Assembly (NCBI GenBank): GCA_016708955.1
Contig: JADJES010000013.1
Coordinates: 1 to 49,811, forward strand
DNA from: Nitrosomonas sp.
Lineage (GTDB): Bacteria; Pseudomonadota; Gammaproteobacteria; Burkholderiales; Nitrosomonadaceae
Reading direction: 5' to 3'
Length of the DNA: 49,811 nucleotides
The notes under the pieces were generated by a model that was given only the letters and a program-made list of their open reading frames with translations, had not been told where the DNA came from and made no database searches. Within the stretch, counting starts at the first letter, position 1. The number at the start of each line of letters is the position of its first letter. The translations under genes were made by a program, and so were the position numbers. Shown piece by piece: positions 19,357 through 28,558 of the stretch.

Positions 19357-19942
19357 AAATCTATCCTTTCTGAATGTTAGTCAAGATGAAGCAACGATAT
19401 GATTGGTATGAAAACCCTGTCAAAACCTAGCACATCTTCCCTACCACAGGGCGACACCAAACACTCATTGCCGCCTTCATCTTTCTTATTTTTCATTCTT
19501 TTATCACTTGATGGTTATTTTATTTTCATAAACTTTTTGCTCAAATAAATCTAAATTTATTACATTCAAAATATCTTCAATTACTTTCTGTTTTCCCTTA
19601 CCCTATATTTTAATACTTTAACTCATCGCAGCATTCAGTAATAAATAGCATATTTTCCCCTATCTAAAAAGTATTTTCTGCTATCACCAGTTTTTCCGGC
19701 TATCACATAGTCATAGTTGACTCAATCGAACATGACTGCATTAATTTTTTCTACACCCCATCCGTTATTTATCCTTTTGATAATGGAATGTTACTTAGAT
19801 CTATGAATTCTACTTCTATTATATCCGCACCAATACGAATTTCTTGCGCATGCTTAGTCATCTTAATACTTTCTTTCGCATCCCTGCTCTAGACGACCGC
19901 CGGTACCTTAGTCGTGAATAATGGGAGCGGCAGTGGATGACC
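19357..19942. other. AT-rich intergenic stretch upstream of the carboxypeptidase
   Basis: No convincing gene. A 29-codon frame at 19803-19892 (+), starting MNSTSIISAPIRI and ending LSFASLL, resembles a signal-peptide fragment. It may be the stump of a gene cut away when the adjacent IS arrived, but this is weak. The carboxypeptidase promoter should lie at the left end of this stretch. Confidence 0.3.
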
Positions 19943-21039
19943 TGGTCAAGTAAAACCGGACACCTCAGTTAAGCAACTTTCATCGTTTTTGCTGCTTCTG
20001 CTTCATAGCGGGTTTGGTAATGCCGTCATTGGCAGCGTTCCTGCTTGAGGCTGCCAAAGAAGCTTTCCGCAACTGCATTATCCCAACAATTTCCCAGACG
20101 ACTCATGCTACCAATATAACCATATGCTTTCAGTAGATTGCGGTATACTTTGCCGGCATACTGCGACCCGCGAGTCCTGCTGCACGATCAGGCCAGGCGG
20201 TGGCCGACGCAACCAGATAGCCATTCGCAATGCATCACAAACCAGTGTTGCTTTCATCCGTGAGCTCATGCTCCAACCGACCACTTTTCTGGAAAACAAG
20301 TCTATTACGATTGCCAGATACAGCCAGCCTTCCTGTGTCCAGATGTATGTGATATCGCAAACATAAACTTGATCCGGTTTGGCAACAGTAAATTGCCGAT
20401 TCAATTGGTTTTCAAATACCGGCAACTGGTGATTGCTGTCTGTCGTCACCTTGTATTTCTTCCGATGCCTGACAGTGACGAAAGCCTCACGCATTAGTTT
20501 TCTCGTCTTCCAGCGGCTAATCGAATAGCCTAAGGCATTTAGTGCTTGTTTCATTCGGCGACTGCATAGGTGTAATCACTTTATCTTGCAATATCCTGCA
20601 CAGCATCAAGCAGTTGCTTGTGGTACAAATCATCCGGGTAATTGCGACGGCGTTGTTCATAGTCATAGTAAGTACTGCGACTGACACCCAATAGCCGGCA
20701 CCAAAGAAGACCGCCTCCTCCTTTAATATTTGTCGCTCAAGCTTTAATTGTTTGTTTTCTATCTTAAGTCGCCGAATTTCTTCCTGATCCGGCGTCAGTT
20801 TCCCATTACCCCGGAATGCCTGGCCATTATTATCCGCCTCGTTCTCCTTGATCCATCGCCCAAGCATGTTAGCCCTGATTTCCAGGCTCCTGGCCGCTTC
20901 TGCTATCGTCAATCCCTGATCCACAACCAGACTGATTGCATCCAGTTTGAATTCCTTTGTATATTGTTTCCTCGTTTCCAATTCTTCCTCCAATTAAGAT
21001 TATTTTTTCTTAACTCGAGTGTCCGGGTCTATTGGACCA
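19943..21039 (-). mobile_element. Degenerate IS3-family element
   Basis: Bounded by imperfect terminal inverted repeats: 19943-19973 (TGGTCAAGT... CCGGACAC..CAGTTAAG) and, inverted, 21009-21039 (CTTAACTCGAGTGTCCGGG...TTGGACCA). It carries an orfA/orfB transposase pair on the minus strand with several inactivating lesions. At about 1.1 kb it is slightly shorter than usual for the family (roughly 1.2-1.4 kb), consistent with an internal loss near the orfA/orfB junction. No target duplication could be recognised. It abuts the C-terminal piece of an IS630-type transposase on its right. Confidence 0.75.
19969..20993 (-). pseudogene. IS3-family transposase orfA/orfB, multiply disrupted
   Basis: OrfA starts at ATG 20993 (MEEELETRKQYTKEFKL) with a helix-turn-helix (GLTIAEAARSLEI) and a leucine-zipper-like helix (IRRLKIENKQLKLERQIL). 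OrfB is the DDE integrase: DITYIWTQEGWLYLAIV holds the first Asp, and the second and third acidic positions are readable only after frame repair (GNCWDNAVAESFFGSLKQE). Lesions I can see: a stop TAA in the linker after DAVQDIAR; a one-base loss before the GSRRMKQALN equivalent; a frame change at the QQDSR..GSQYAG motif; and TGA where Trp is expected in ERCQ(W)RHYQTRYEA. The orfA-orfB join also seems to lack residues. The element cannot be active on its own. Confidence 0.75.
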
Positions 21040-21041
21040 CT

Positions 21042-21263
21042 TCCCCCCAGCACGGCAGTTGGTTGAACATTGCCGAAATCGAGCTGGCTGTATTGTCCAA
21101 CATGTGTCTGACACAACGCATTCCAGACAAAGATCATCTACGCCGTGAGATAGAAGCAAATATCAATGCCCGCAATGCCAAAGCTGCTCCCGTCAATTGG
21201 CGCTTCACCTCTCAGGATGCTCGTCGCAAACTGGCACGTTTGTATCCTCGTTTCTTAAACTGA
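21042..21263 (+). pseudogene. C-terminal fragment of IS630-family transposase
   Basis: The open frame reads PQHGSWLNIAEIELAVLS and ends WRFTSQDARRKLARLYPRF, the hallmark last ~70 residues of IS630/Tc1-like DDE transposases. The third catalytic acid is the Glu in the NIAEIE string. The rest of the transposase is absent: the fragment begins exactly at the right terminal repeat of the IS3-type element, so that element's insertion or a later deletion removed the front. It is not functional. Confidence 0.8.
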
Positions 21264-21614
21264 CTGACTAATAGTGAGATTTTATTTAATTGGAAGAGAT
21301 TAATTGTAACTCTAATCTTTCCGCAATGATTTACACCTCCACACACAGATATAACTTACTGTTTTATATATATTTATAAAATATACCCAGGATTTTTCCT
21401 ACAACTACAGTTCGTGATTTCTAAATTGATAAAGAGAACACCCCGACAAAATATATTTATATTTTCCCCGTTAATGCTTACTTCAGCTTAATAGCTTAAT
21501 TAATGCATGAGGCCAGAATAAATAACGCAGCGATAAAGGTATTCAAAAAGATGGGTCTTGATACCGGAAGATCACGATCATAAGTTTCAGAAGCAAACCA
21601 GAGGAGCATAAATC
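21264..21614 (+). promoter_or_regulatory. Upstream region of first cheW, possible flagellar-type promoter
   Basis: AT-rich leader without a gene. CAAA at 21447-21450, a 15-base spacer and CCCCGTTA at 21466-21473 weakly resemble the sigma-28 (FliA) pattern TAAA-N15-GCCGATAA used for chemotaxis genes. The ribosome site GAGGAG (21602-21607 region) precedes the cheW ATG and is shared, with about 20 flanking bases, by the second copy. The promoter call is tentative. Confidence 0.25.
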
Positions 21615-22127
21615 ATGATGCAGGAGCAGGCAGCAAATATAGTTACCGAGTCATCCGACCCGGTTACCAGTCATATGGCCAACGAATTTCTGACCTTTCG
21701 CCTGAGCGGTGAAGAATATGGGATAGAAATACTTAAGGTGCAAGAAATTCGCGGGTATGACTCCGTCACCCAAATTGCCAATGCGCCTGAGTTTATCAAG
21801 GGAGTCGTCAATCTGCGCGGGATCATCGTGCCGATTATCGATATGCGGATCAAATTCAAGCTAGGTAATGCGGATTATGATCAATTTACCGTGGTCATTA
21901 TTTTAAATGTGGCCGGTCGCGTCATGGGGATCGTGGTGGATGGAGTATCCGACGTGCTGACTCTGGAAGCCGAACAGATGCGTCCGACACCGGAATTCGG
22001 TTCGGTCATTGATACGGAATATATCATGGGTCTTGGGACAGTCGAAGAACGCATGCTGATATTAATTGATATCGAGAAGCTAATGAGCAGCAGTGATATG
22101 GGTTTGATTGAGCAAAGTATAAATTAA
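21615..22127 (+). CDS. cheW: Chemotaxis coupling protein CheW, copy 1
   Basis: A 170-residue CheW, the adaptor that links methyl-accepting receptors to the CheA kinase in cytoplasmic receptor arrays. Typical features: FLTFRLSGEEYGIEILKVQE at the start of the domain (about 26-45), then NLRGIIVPIIDMRIKF (about 71-86), and VVDGVSDVL further on. Length is normal. A strong ribosome site (GAGGAG) precedes ATG 21615. The mcp gene follows 43 bases later, so they form one unit. An almost identical copy lies inverted at 27875-28387; about eleven residues differ by eye, mostly conservative. No CheA, CheY or CheR gene is in the window. Both CheW copies are intact, unlike both mcp genes. Confidence 0.93.
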   Translation: MMQEQAANIVTESSDPVTSHMANEFLTFRLSGEEYGIEILKVQEIRGYDSVTQIANAPEFIKGVVNLRGIIVPIIDMRIKFKLGNADYDQFTVVIILNVAGRVMGIVVDGVSDVLTLEAEQMRPTPEFGSVIDTEYIMGLGTVEERMLILIDIEKLMSSSDMGLIEQSIN

Positions 22128-22170
22128 TGAGAATGGTTGTTTTTTATATCAAGGTTTAAAGGAGATTCTA

Positions 22171-23891
22171 ATGTTTAATAATATGACGATTAAGTCGCGG
22201 CTGGTATTAGTGATTGGCATGCTGTCGATTTTATTGATTGGTGTAGGAAGTCTGGGCATATATGGCCTTAATCAGACCAACGATTCTTTCAGAGGTGTTT
22301 ATGAGGATCGTGCCGTTCCTTTAGGAGATTTGGGTTTAATTCTGGATCGTATGCATCGTGCACGCCTAAATGCGGTGATGTCTGCTTATGGCAGAAATCC
22401 TGAAATAGTAAAAGAGCGGCAAGCTATGACTAATCAGCGGGATGCTGAGATTGCTTCAACTTGGCAGAAGTACACAGCCACTAATCTAACACCTGAAGAA
22501 GCGACCCTGGTGGAGAATTTTAATCAACAATGGAAAGCATATGTCGAGCCACGCAATCATACAATGACTTTGGCTGCTGCCGGGGATTATGACGCAGCTA
22601 TTGCAAATGCCCTATCAGCAACACCCAAATTTGATGCGGCACACGCAACCTTGTTCAAATTACTTGAACTACAGCGTGACGAGAGCGCAAAAGAATATGC
22701 GGCGGCACAAAATGACTACAAAAGTATCTTTATGACCAGCATTACTATTATTGCACTAGGCATATTTTTTGCGGCGATTATCGGCTTTTTGTTAATACGC
22801 GCCATTGTTGGCCCATTGAATGAAGCCATTACGGTGGCGAATGCGGTCGCAGCGGGTGATCTGACCAGCCGCATTGAGGCCAACTCAACCAACGAGACTG
22901 GCCGCCTGCTGCAAGCACTGAGAACAATGAATGACAACCTGGCAGATCTGGTGGGTAAAGTACGAACGGGCACAGACTCTATCACAACTGCATCGAGTGA
23001 AATTGCTTCCGGTAATTCTGATTTGAGCCAACGTACGGAAGAACAAGCGTCCAGCCTGGAAGAAACCGCATCTTCGATGGAAGAGCTGACTTCCACCGTA
23101 AGACAAAATGCAGACAATGCGCGCCAAGCCAATCAACTGGCAGCGGGTGCATCGGAAGTAGCGGTGAAAGGCGGTGCGGTAGTGGGACAAGTGGTACAAA
23201 CCATGAGCTCGATCAATGAAAGCTCCAAGAAGATTGTCGACATTATCAGCGTCATTGACGGCATTGCCTTTCAGACCAACATTCTGGCATTAAATGCTGC
23301 GGTAGAAGCGGCCCGTGCCGGTGAACAAGGACGTGGTTTTGCGGTGGTAGCAACCGAAGTGCGTACACTGGCGCAACGCTCAGCCGCTGCGGCGAAAGAG
23401 ATCAGGAACTGATCAGCGATTCAGTCAGTAAAGTGGAAGATGGTACGCGCCTCGTTGATGAAGCAGGCTCGACCATGGATGAAATCGTCAGTGCTGTCAA
23501 ACGTGTGACCGATATCATGGCTGAAATCTCTGCCGCATCGCAGGAACAAAGTTCGGGTATTGAACAAGTCAATCAAGCCGTCACTCAGATGGACGAAGTC
23601 ACGCAACAAAACGCGGCATTGGTGGAAGAAGCGGCAGCTGCGGCAGAATCCATGCAGGAACAAGCACAAACGCTCACTCAAGCAGTCAGTACCTTTAAAC
23701 TGTCTGGCGGTAGCAGCCATACACCAACACCGGTAAAAAGAAGTAACCGTCCTGCCACAGTTGCCAAACTGCCTAATCGCGGTCCTGCGACGAAAAAAGC
23801 TGCGGTAAGTTCTAACTCTGAATCCACATCATCGGCACAACCGCGCAAAGTTGCGTCAGGCGGTGGCGGTGATGAGTGGGAAGAGTTCTAA
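22171..23891 (+). pseudogene. Methyl-accepting chemotaxis protein, copy 1, single-base frameshift
   Basis: Receptor layout: membrane span about 10-30, a four-helix-bundle type periplasmic sensor (about 31-185), a second span (about 188-210, FMTSITIIALGIFFAAIIGF), HAMP domain, then the cytoplasmic signalling hairpin with the highly conserved tip (FQTNILALNAAVEAARAGEQ). The C-terminus, EWEEF, fits the xWxxF tether that recruits CheR and CheB. The frame is broken near 23404: the copy at 26108-27828 reads ATCAAGGAACTG where this one has ATCAGGAACTG, so one A is missing, and translation stops two codons later. Repairing it gives a normal receptor of about 573 residues. It follows cheW by 43 bases. 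Its sensor domain differs strongly from copy 2, so a different ligand is expected. Confidence 0.9.
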
Positions 23892-23901
23892 ATCATCACA
23901 C

Positions 23902-23934
23902 AAGAACACTTCCCGGCAATCGGGAAGTGTTCTT
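23902..23934 (+). terminator. Hairpin terminator after mcp copy 1
   Basis: A perfect 14-bp stem (23902-23915 with 23921-23934, AAGAACACTTCCCG paired with its complement) and a 5-base loop, starting 10 bases after the mcp stop. The following tract is only moderately T-rich, so termination may be partial or the hairpin may mainly stabilise the transcript end. Confidence 0.65.
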
Positions 23935-24250
23935 AGCATATTGAATTGTGATAGTTCCGGCCTGATCGTGCAGATACCCACTTAATCCGGTAGCTATATG
24001 ACCAGATTCGGCTTAGGTTTTTAGTATTCCAGATTTGTTTCCTGCTGAGCAAAGTCTTCATAAGAAATTTACCGTTGCTGATTTGCCTTGATGCGTACTT
24101 TCATCATAATAATCAGGTGTCTATCCATTTCCATTTGTGAGGACTCCAAGTTACGGTAGCGTTTTTCACAGAATGTTACTTGGTAGAATTCCTGCAAAAT
24201 GGGTTTGTGGAAACGTTTGCTAGTATCGCTGGTTTAGTGGCAGTATCGCC
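23935..24250. other. Spacer left of the IS110-type insertion
   Basis: No gene recognised. Short open frames on both strands lack starts, ribosome sites or family resemblance. This is the left half of the centre between the inverted cheW-mcp arms. Confidence 0.3.
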
Positions 24251-24324
24251 TTAAGGAAGCTCTGATCAAGTCCTTCGGCAGGCTCAGGACGAACGGTAAT
24301 ATATTGATTACGTTCGTGGTGAGA
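24251..24324 (+). repeat. Left part of a palindromic interspersed repeat split by an IS
   Basis: TTAAGGAAGCTCTGATCAAG (24251-24270) has an inverted partner at 25375-25394 with 18 of 20 matches. Inside it, TCCTTCGGCAGGCTCAGGAC then GAACGG, and ATTACGTTCGTGGTGAG, are the arms of a REP-like palindrome. The closing arm, CTTGTCGAACCATGAC, appears only after the IS110-type element at about 25349. Joining the two flanks recreates one imperfect palindrome of about 120 bases, so the IS inserted within it. Confidence 0.6.
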
Positions 24325-25348
24325 TTCTATGGTTCGCGTCAAGCATTTTTTGTAATCCTTTCCGGGTCGAAAGTTGAATGGTAATGATGAATAGACCAGG
24401 CTGCGCGGGCGATTTTGCGGGCGATGATTACCAGTGCTGCGGTAGTACTCCAGCCATGGGCGCGGTAATGCTCATAGATAGGCTTCCAAGCTTTGGATTT
24501 GGCGGCGGCCATTGCAGCGTTAAACAGCAAGCGACGCAACTCGGCGGGGCCGCGTTTGGATAGGCGCCTGCGGCCTATCTTATTGCCGGAGTCGTTGGCT
24601 CTCGGGTCGAACCCGTGAATGCGACGAATGCATCTGCATTGCGGAAAGGCACGCGCTCTAACGTATTGGTCAGCGCCATGCCCACCACGGGGCCGACACC
24701 TGCAATGGTTTGCAAACGCTGTTGCGCTTCCTTGTGTTGCGGGGAATGCGCCGCAATCGCGGTCATGGTGGAATCGATCTTGGCAATCAGGGCATCAAGC
24801 TTGTTCGAGACAGCTTTGAGTTCGGTATCCACCCGGTCTGTTTTGGCACGGTTACCCATGGCGCGGGCATAGTGCTTGGTATCCAACGGATTGAGCAGGA
24901 ATACGACATGGCCTTGCGCGTGTGCCAGATCGGCCAGCAATTCGTGATAGCCACCCGTGGATTCCAGGCCGATGCGGCTGCCTGTGGGCAGAGATTTCAG
25001 CCATGCCAGCAAAGGAGTGCGCTGGTTTGTAACACTATGAGTAGAAAAACTTTGCGCGGCGCAAGCCACAACGACTGCGTCTTTGGCAACATCCACACCT
25101 ATGTTCGGAAAAGTTTGCATGATAGTAGCCTCCAGAAGTAAAGTAACAACGCTGGGGTGGCACACACCTACGTTAGCTTGCGTTCAAATCGGCGGTCAAT
25201 ACACAGCCGCTAGATTCTTCATCGACGTTCGGGGTGTGGGTGGGAGAGTTCTCACTGAGTCTGTCCGCTGCACGGCAGAGGCTTGTCGATGTTCCCTCCA
25301 CCCCAGCTCCTTCCAGTCTCTCAAGAAGGAGCCAGAAACACCATACAA
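24325..25348 (-). mobile_element. IS110-type insertion element inside a palindromic repeat
   Basis: The element lies between ACGTTCGTGGTGAG (ends about 24324) and AGCTTGTCGAACCATGAC (starts about 25349). It carries one transposase gene on the minus strand with roughly 215 and 225 bases of non-coding sequence in total around it. IS110-family elements lack classical terminal repeats and are known to insert into repetitive palindromes, which fits this site. The edges are inferred from the broken palindrome and may be off by several bases. The transposase is damaged, so this copy is inactive. Confidence 0.6.
24339..25120 (-). pseudogene. IS110-family transposase, frameshifted and internally shortened
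   Basis: Starts at ATG 25120 (MQTFPNIGVDVAKD) with GGAGG upstream. The DEDD-type N-terminal domain is visible: Asp10 in GVDVAKD, Glu in GLESTGGY, and KTDRVD. Immediately after KTDRVD the sequence jumps to TELKAVSNKLDALIAKID; family members normally have some 60-80 residues of linker here, so an in-frame deletion is likely. The C-terminal transposase_20 region begins at LQTIAGVGPVVGMAL. The frame breaks near 24605-24616, where one T is missing on the coding strand (FTGFDPRANDSGNKIGRRR is expected), and continues in another frame to ARKIARAAWSIHHYH. The enzyme would be non-functional. Confidence 0.8.
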
Positions 25349-25394
25349 GCTTGTCGAACCATGACTGTAATTAACTTAATCAGAGCTTTCTTAA
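25349..25394 (+). repeat. Right part of the split palindromic repeat
   Basis: CTTGTCGAACCATGAC followed by CTTAATCAGAGCTTTCTTAA (25375-25394), the inverted partner of 24251-24270. See the left part for the reconstruction. Confidence 0.6.
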
Positions 25395-25421
25395 TGCTAA
25401 CTTCCTCGGTTGAAGTCACTT

Positions 25422-25562
25422 AACCAGCCTTTTAGCCAGTGGGATCAAATCTTCCCTGACACCATGATGACCGTTGCCGCCATCGATCGGATCATCCATC
25501 ACGCAACCATCATCGAAATAGACAGTGAAAGTTATAGGAGGAAAAACCAGAAAAAATCATGA
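25422..25562 (+). pseudogene. C-terminal fragment of IS21-family IstB helper ATPase
   Basis: The frame reads NQPFSQWDQIFPDTMMTVAA, then IDRIIHHATIIEIDSESYRR and ends KNQKKS. This is the characteristic end of IstB/IS21 helper proteins, the AAA+ partner of the IstA transposase. Only about 46 codons remain; the ATPase core and IstA are missing. The remnant begins close to the end of the IS110/REP structure, showing that this inter-chemotaxis spacer has received several elements in succession. Confidence 0.75.
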
Positions 25563-26065
25563 AGTAACCAACAAACTCAACCGGCTATCATAATTGTCGC
25601 CAAAGCGGCCAAGGTAATTGACGCGAGACATGCGTGATCATCGTGCGAACTCATGCAATATCCGGGATAAATCGCTCAAGAGTCCCGTAGATTAAGGTTT
25701 CTTTAAAGAATCGTAACATCACCAGTCAGGCGGTATTTTAATAGATCAGTAGAAATTGGCTGAAATTAATGCCAAATAATAACGGCAGTTTGATTGAATC
25801 AACTGAGTCAGTTCCTGATAACGATTATGTCTTTGGGTACATCTGCTATCTTATTGGCTTTTGAGACATCCAGAAGTTCTTCAGCTAGATTGAGTAATTC
25901 TGCTTTGTTTGATGATTGGATTGTTACTATGGGGTATGAGTGTTGCTGTTCTTTATGTTTGATTTAGGATTCAACACCCCTACAAAACTCGACAACACTC
26001 TCTCTTTTAAGGATTTTGTTCGATCTGATCGAAACTAGACAGATAAGCTCGATTTTAAAACATTG
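25563..26065. other. Spacer between IstB remnant and mcp copy 2
   Basis: Mostly without recognisable genes. An open minus-strand stretch at 25808-25960 (51 codons, containing KAELLNLAEELLDVSKANK) looks protein-like but has no start codon or ribosome site and no family I know. The remainder is probably IS-derived debris. Confidence 0.3.
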
Positions 26066-26096
26066 AAGGCGCCACCCGATTACCGGATGGCGCCTT
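26066..26096 (-). terminator. Hairpin terminator after mcp copy 2
   Basis: A 13-bp stem with one mismatch (AAGGCGCCACCCG against CGGATGGCGCCTT) and a 5-base loop, 12 bases beyond the mcp stop on the minus strand, followed by CAATGTTTT. Its sequence is unrelated to the terminator of copy 1, so the duplication boundary lies close to the mcp stop. Confidence 0.65.
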
Positions 26097-26107
26097 TATG
26101 CGACGAT

Positions 26108-27828
26108 TTAGAATTCTTCCCACTCATCACCGCCACCGCCTGACGCAACTTTGCGCGGTTGTGCCGATGGGGCTTCTGCGTGTGAATTGACCGCAACTTT
26201 TTTCGTCGCAGGACCGCGATTAGGCAGTTTGGCAACTGTGGCAGGACGGTTACTTCTTTTTACCGGTGTTGGTGTATGGCTGCCACCGCCAGACAGTTTG
26301 AAGGTACTGACTGCTTGAGTGAGCGTTTGTGCTTGTTCCTGCATGGATTCCGCTGCAGCTGCCGCTTCTTCCACCAATGCCGCGTTTTGTTGCGTGACTT
26401 CGTCCATCTGAGTGACGGCTTGATTGACTTGTTCAATACCCGAGCTTTGTTCCTGAGATGCGGCAGAGATTTCAGCCATGATGTCGGTCACACGTTTGAC
26501 AGCACTGACAATTTCATCCATGGTCGAGCCCGCTTCATCAACGAGGCGCGTACCATCTTCCACTTTACTGACTGAATCGCTGATCAGTTCCTTGATCTCT
26601 TTCGCCGCAGCGGCTGAGCGTTGCGCCAGTGTACGCACTTCGGTTGCTACCACCGCAAAACCACGTCCTTGTTCACCGGCACGGGCCGCTTCTACCGCAG
26701 CATTTAATGCCAGAATGTTGGTCTGAAAGGCAATGCCGTCAATGACGCTGATAATGTCGACAATCTTCTTGGAGCTTTCATTGATCGAGCTCATGGTTTG
26801 TACCACTTGTCCCACTACCGCACCGCCTTTCACCGCTACTTCCGATGCACCCGCTGCCAGTTGATTGGCTTGGCGCGCATTGTCTGCATTTTGTCTTACG
26901 GTGGAAGTCAGCTCTTCCATCGAAGATGCGGTTTCTCCAGGCTGGACGCTTGTTCTTCCGTACGTTGGCTCAAATCAGAATTACCGGAAGCAATTTCACT
27001 CGATGCAGTTGTGATAGAGTCTGTGCCCGTTCGTACTTTACCCACCAGATCTGCCAAGTTGTCATTCATTGTTCCCAGTGCTTGCAGCAGGCGGCCAGTC
27101 TCGTTGGTTGAGTTGGCCTCAATGCGGCTGGTCAGATCACCCGCTGCGACCGCATTCGCCACCGCAATGGCTTCATTCAATGGGCCAACAATCGCGCGTA
27201 TCAAGAAAAAGCCGACTACAATTGCCAGAGAAACGCCCAGTATCATCACGACCACTGAAGTCATAAAAATATTCTCGTAATGACCTTGCGCTGTCTTATA
27301 TTCCTGGGCAGCAACGGCGCCTTGTAAATCAAGCAGGGTAAAAACGGTGTCGCGCAGCACATTAAATTTCTGCGTGGTATCTACCTCAAGATTTTTTGCC
27401 GCTGCTTCAAAATCTCCTGCCGATGCCAACTGAAGGGTTTGATTCATTGAATTCACATATTGAACGTGTTGCTCGCCTTTAACTTTGGTCAACCGTTCTT
27501 CTTCAGTCGTTAATACGGTCTTCAAATATTCCGCCCAGATGCCTTCGTTCTGCTTAACCAGTCGATTCGCATCCTCGGCCAATCGTTTTGCAACTTCAGG
27601 ATTCTTCGATTCGGTAGCATCGATCGCATTCTTGCGAACTTGATACCAAACATCCAGGATTTTTCCCAGCTGGACTGCCGTTACAGTACGATCTTCGTAG
27701 ACTGACTTTAAGCCCGCATTGGACTGATTGATACCGTACAAGCCCAAAGAACCGATACCTATTAGCAATAGAGATAGCATACTAATTACAAACATCAACC
27801 GCGACTTAATCGTCATATTATTAAACAT
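26108..27828 (-). pseudogene. Methyl-accepting chemotaxis protein, copy 2, single-base frameshift
   Basis: Same architecture as copy 1: span about 10-30, periplasmic four-helix sensor, second span (FMTSVVVMILGVSLAIVVGF), HAMP, signalling hairpin and the C-terminal EWEEF tether. From HAMP to the C-terminus it is nearly identical to copy 1, while the sensor (NQSNAGLKSVYEDRTVTAVQ onwards) is clearly diverged, implying a different signal. The frame breaks near 26935: CTGGAGAAACC where copy 1 has CTGGAAGAAACC, one A missing, giving a premature stop after EEQASSLEK. The rest is undamaged. The two copies are broken at different places, so each supplies the intact sequence for the other's lesion. Confidence 0.9.
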
Positions 27829-27874
27829 TAGAATCCCCTTTTGGTTTCTTTACCCAATTGAATACCCGTTATCA

Positions 27875-28387
27875 TTAATTGATGGTTTGATCAATTAAAC
27901 CCATCTCACTACTACCCATCAGCTTTTCGATATCAATCAATATCAGCATGCGTTCTTCGACTGTCCCAAGCCCCATGATATATTCCGTATCAATAACCGA
28001 ACCGAATTCCGGTGTCGGACGCATTTGCTCGGCTTCCAGAGTCAACACGTCGGATACTCCATCCACCACGATTCCCATGACGCGACCGGCCACATTTAAA
28101 ATAATGACCACGGTAAACTGATCATAGTCCGCAGTGCCCAGCCTGAATTTGATCCGCATATCAATAATCGGTACGATGATCCCGCGCAGATTGACGACCC
28201 CCTTGATAAACTCAGGCGCATTGGCAATTTGAGTGATCGAGTCATACCCACGAATCTCTTGCACTTTAAGTATTTCTATCCCGTATTCTTCGCCGCCCAA
28301 ACGAAAGGTCAGAAATTCGTTGGCCATATGGCTGGTAATCGAGCCGGATGACTCAGTGACTATGTTTGCTGCCTGCTCCTGCATCAT
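27875..28387 (-). CDS. cheW: Chemotaxis coupling protein CheW, copy 2
   Basis: An intact 170-residue CheW, inverted relative to copy 1 and nearly identical to it; differences include SGSIT for SDPVT near residue 15, RLGGEEY for RLSGEEY, and a few near the C-terminus. It has the same GAGGAG ribosome site. It precedes mcp copy 2 by 46 bases and would be co-transcribed with it. Two CheW proteins of one type would compete for, or jointly serve, the same CheA-receptor arrays; divergence seems too small for separate pathways. Confidence 0.93.
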   Translation of the reverse strand: MMQEQAANIVTESSGSITSHMANEFLTFRLGGEEYGIEILKVQEIRGYDSITQIANAPEFIKGVVNLRGIIVPIIDMRIKFRLGTADYDQFTVVIILNVAGRVMGIVVDGVSDVLTLEAEQMRPTPEFGSVIDTEYIMGLGTVEERMLILIDIEKLMGSSEMGLIDQTIN

Positions 28388-28530
28388 GATTTATGCTCCT
28401 CTTGTTTGCTATACAAATCCCTATCAACTGGCAATTTATGATCTATCATCTTTCTAATGAAATCTCTGTCATCGATTTTCACCTACCTTTATTTCATGCT
28501 TATTTTAATTAAATAAAGTGTAGGATTTCT

Positions 28531-28558
28531 CTTACGGCATTAAGAAAAATTTTCTTTA
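28531..28558 (-). promoter_or_regulatory. Possible sigma-28 promoter for cheW copy 2
   Basis: On the minus strand TAAAGAAA (from 28558) is followed, after a 16-base gap from TAAA, by GCCGTAAG (28538-28531). The flagellar sigma-28 pattern is TAAA-N15-GCCGATAA. It lies about 145 bases upstream of the cheW start. The fit is good in the -35 and partial in the -10. Confidence 0.4.

Noticed and set aside
25808..25960. Minus-strand open stretch of 50 codons with a protein-like composition
   Set aside because: No start codon or ribosome site and no recognised family; probably IS debris.
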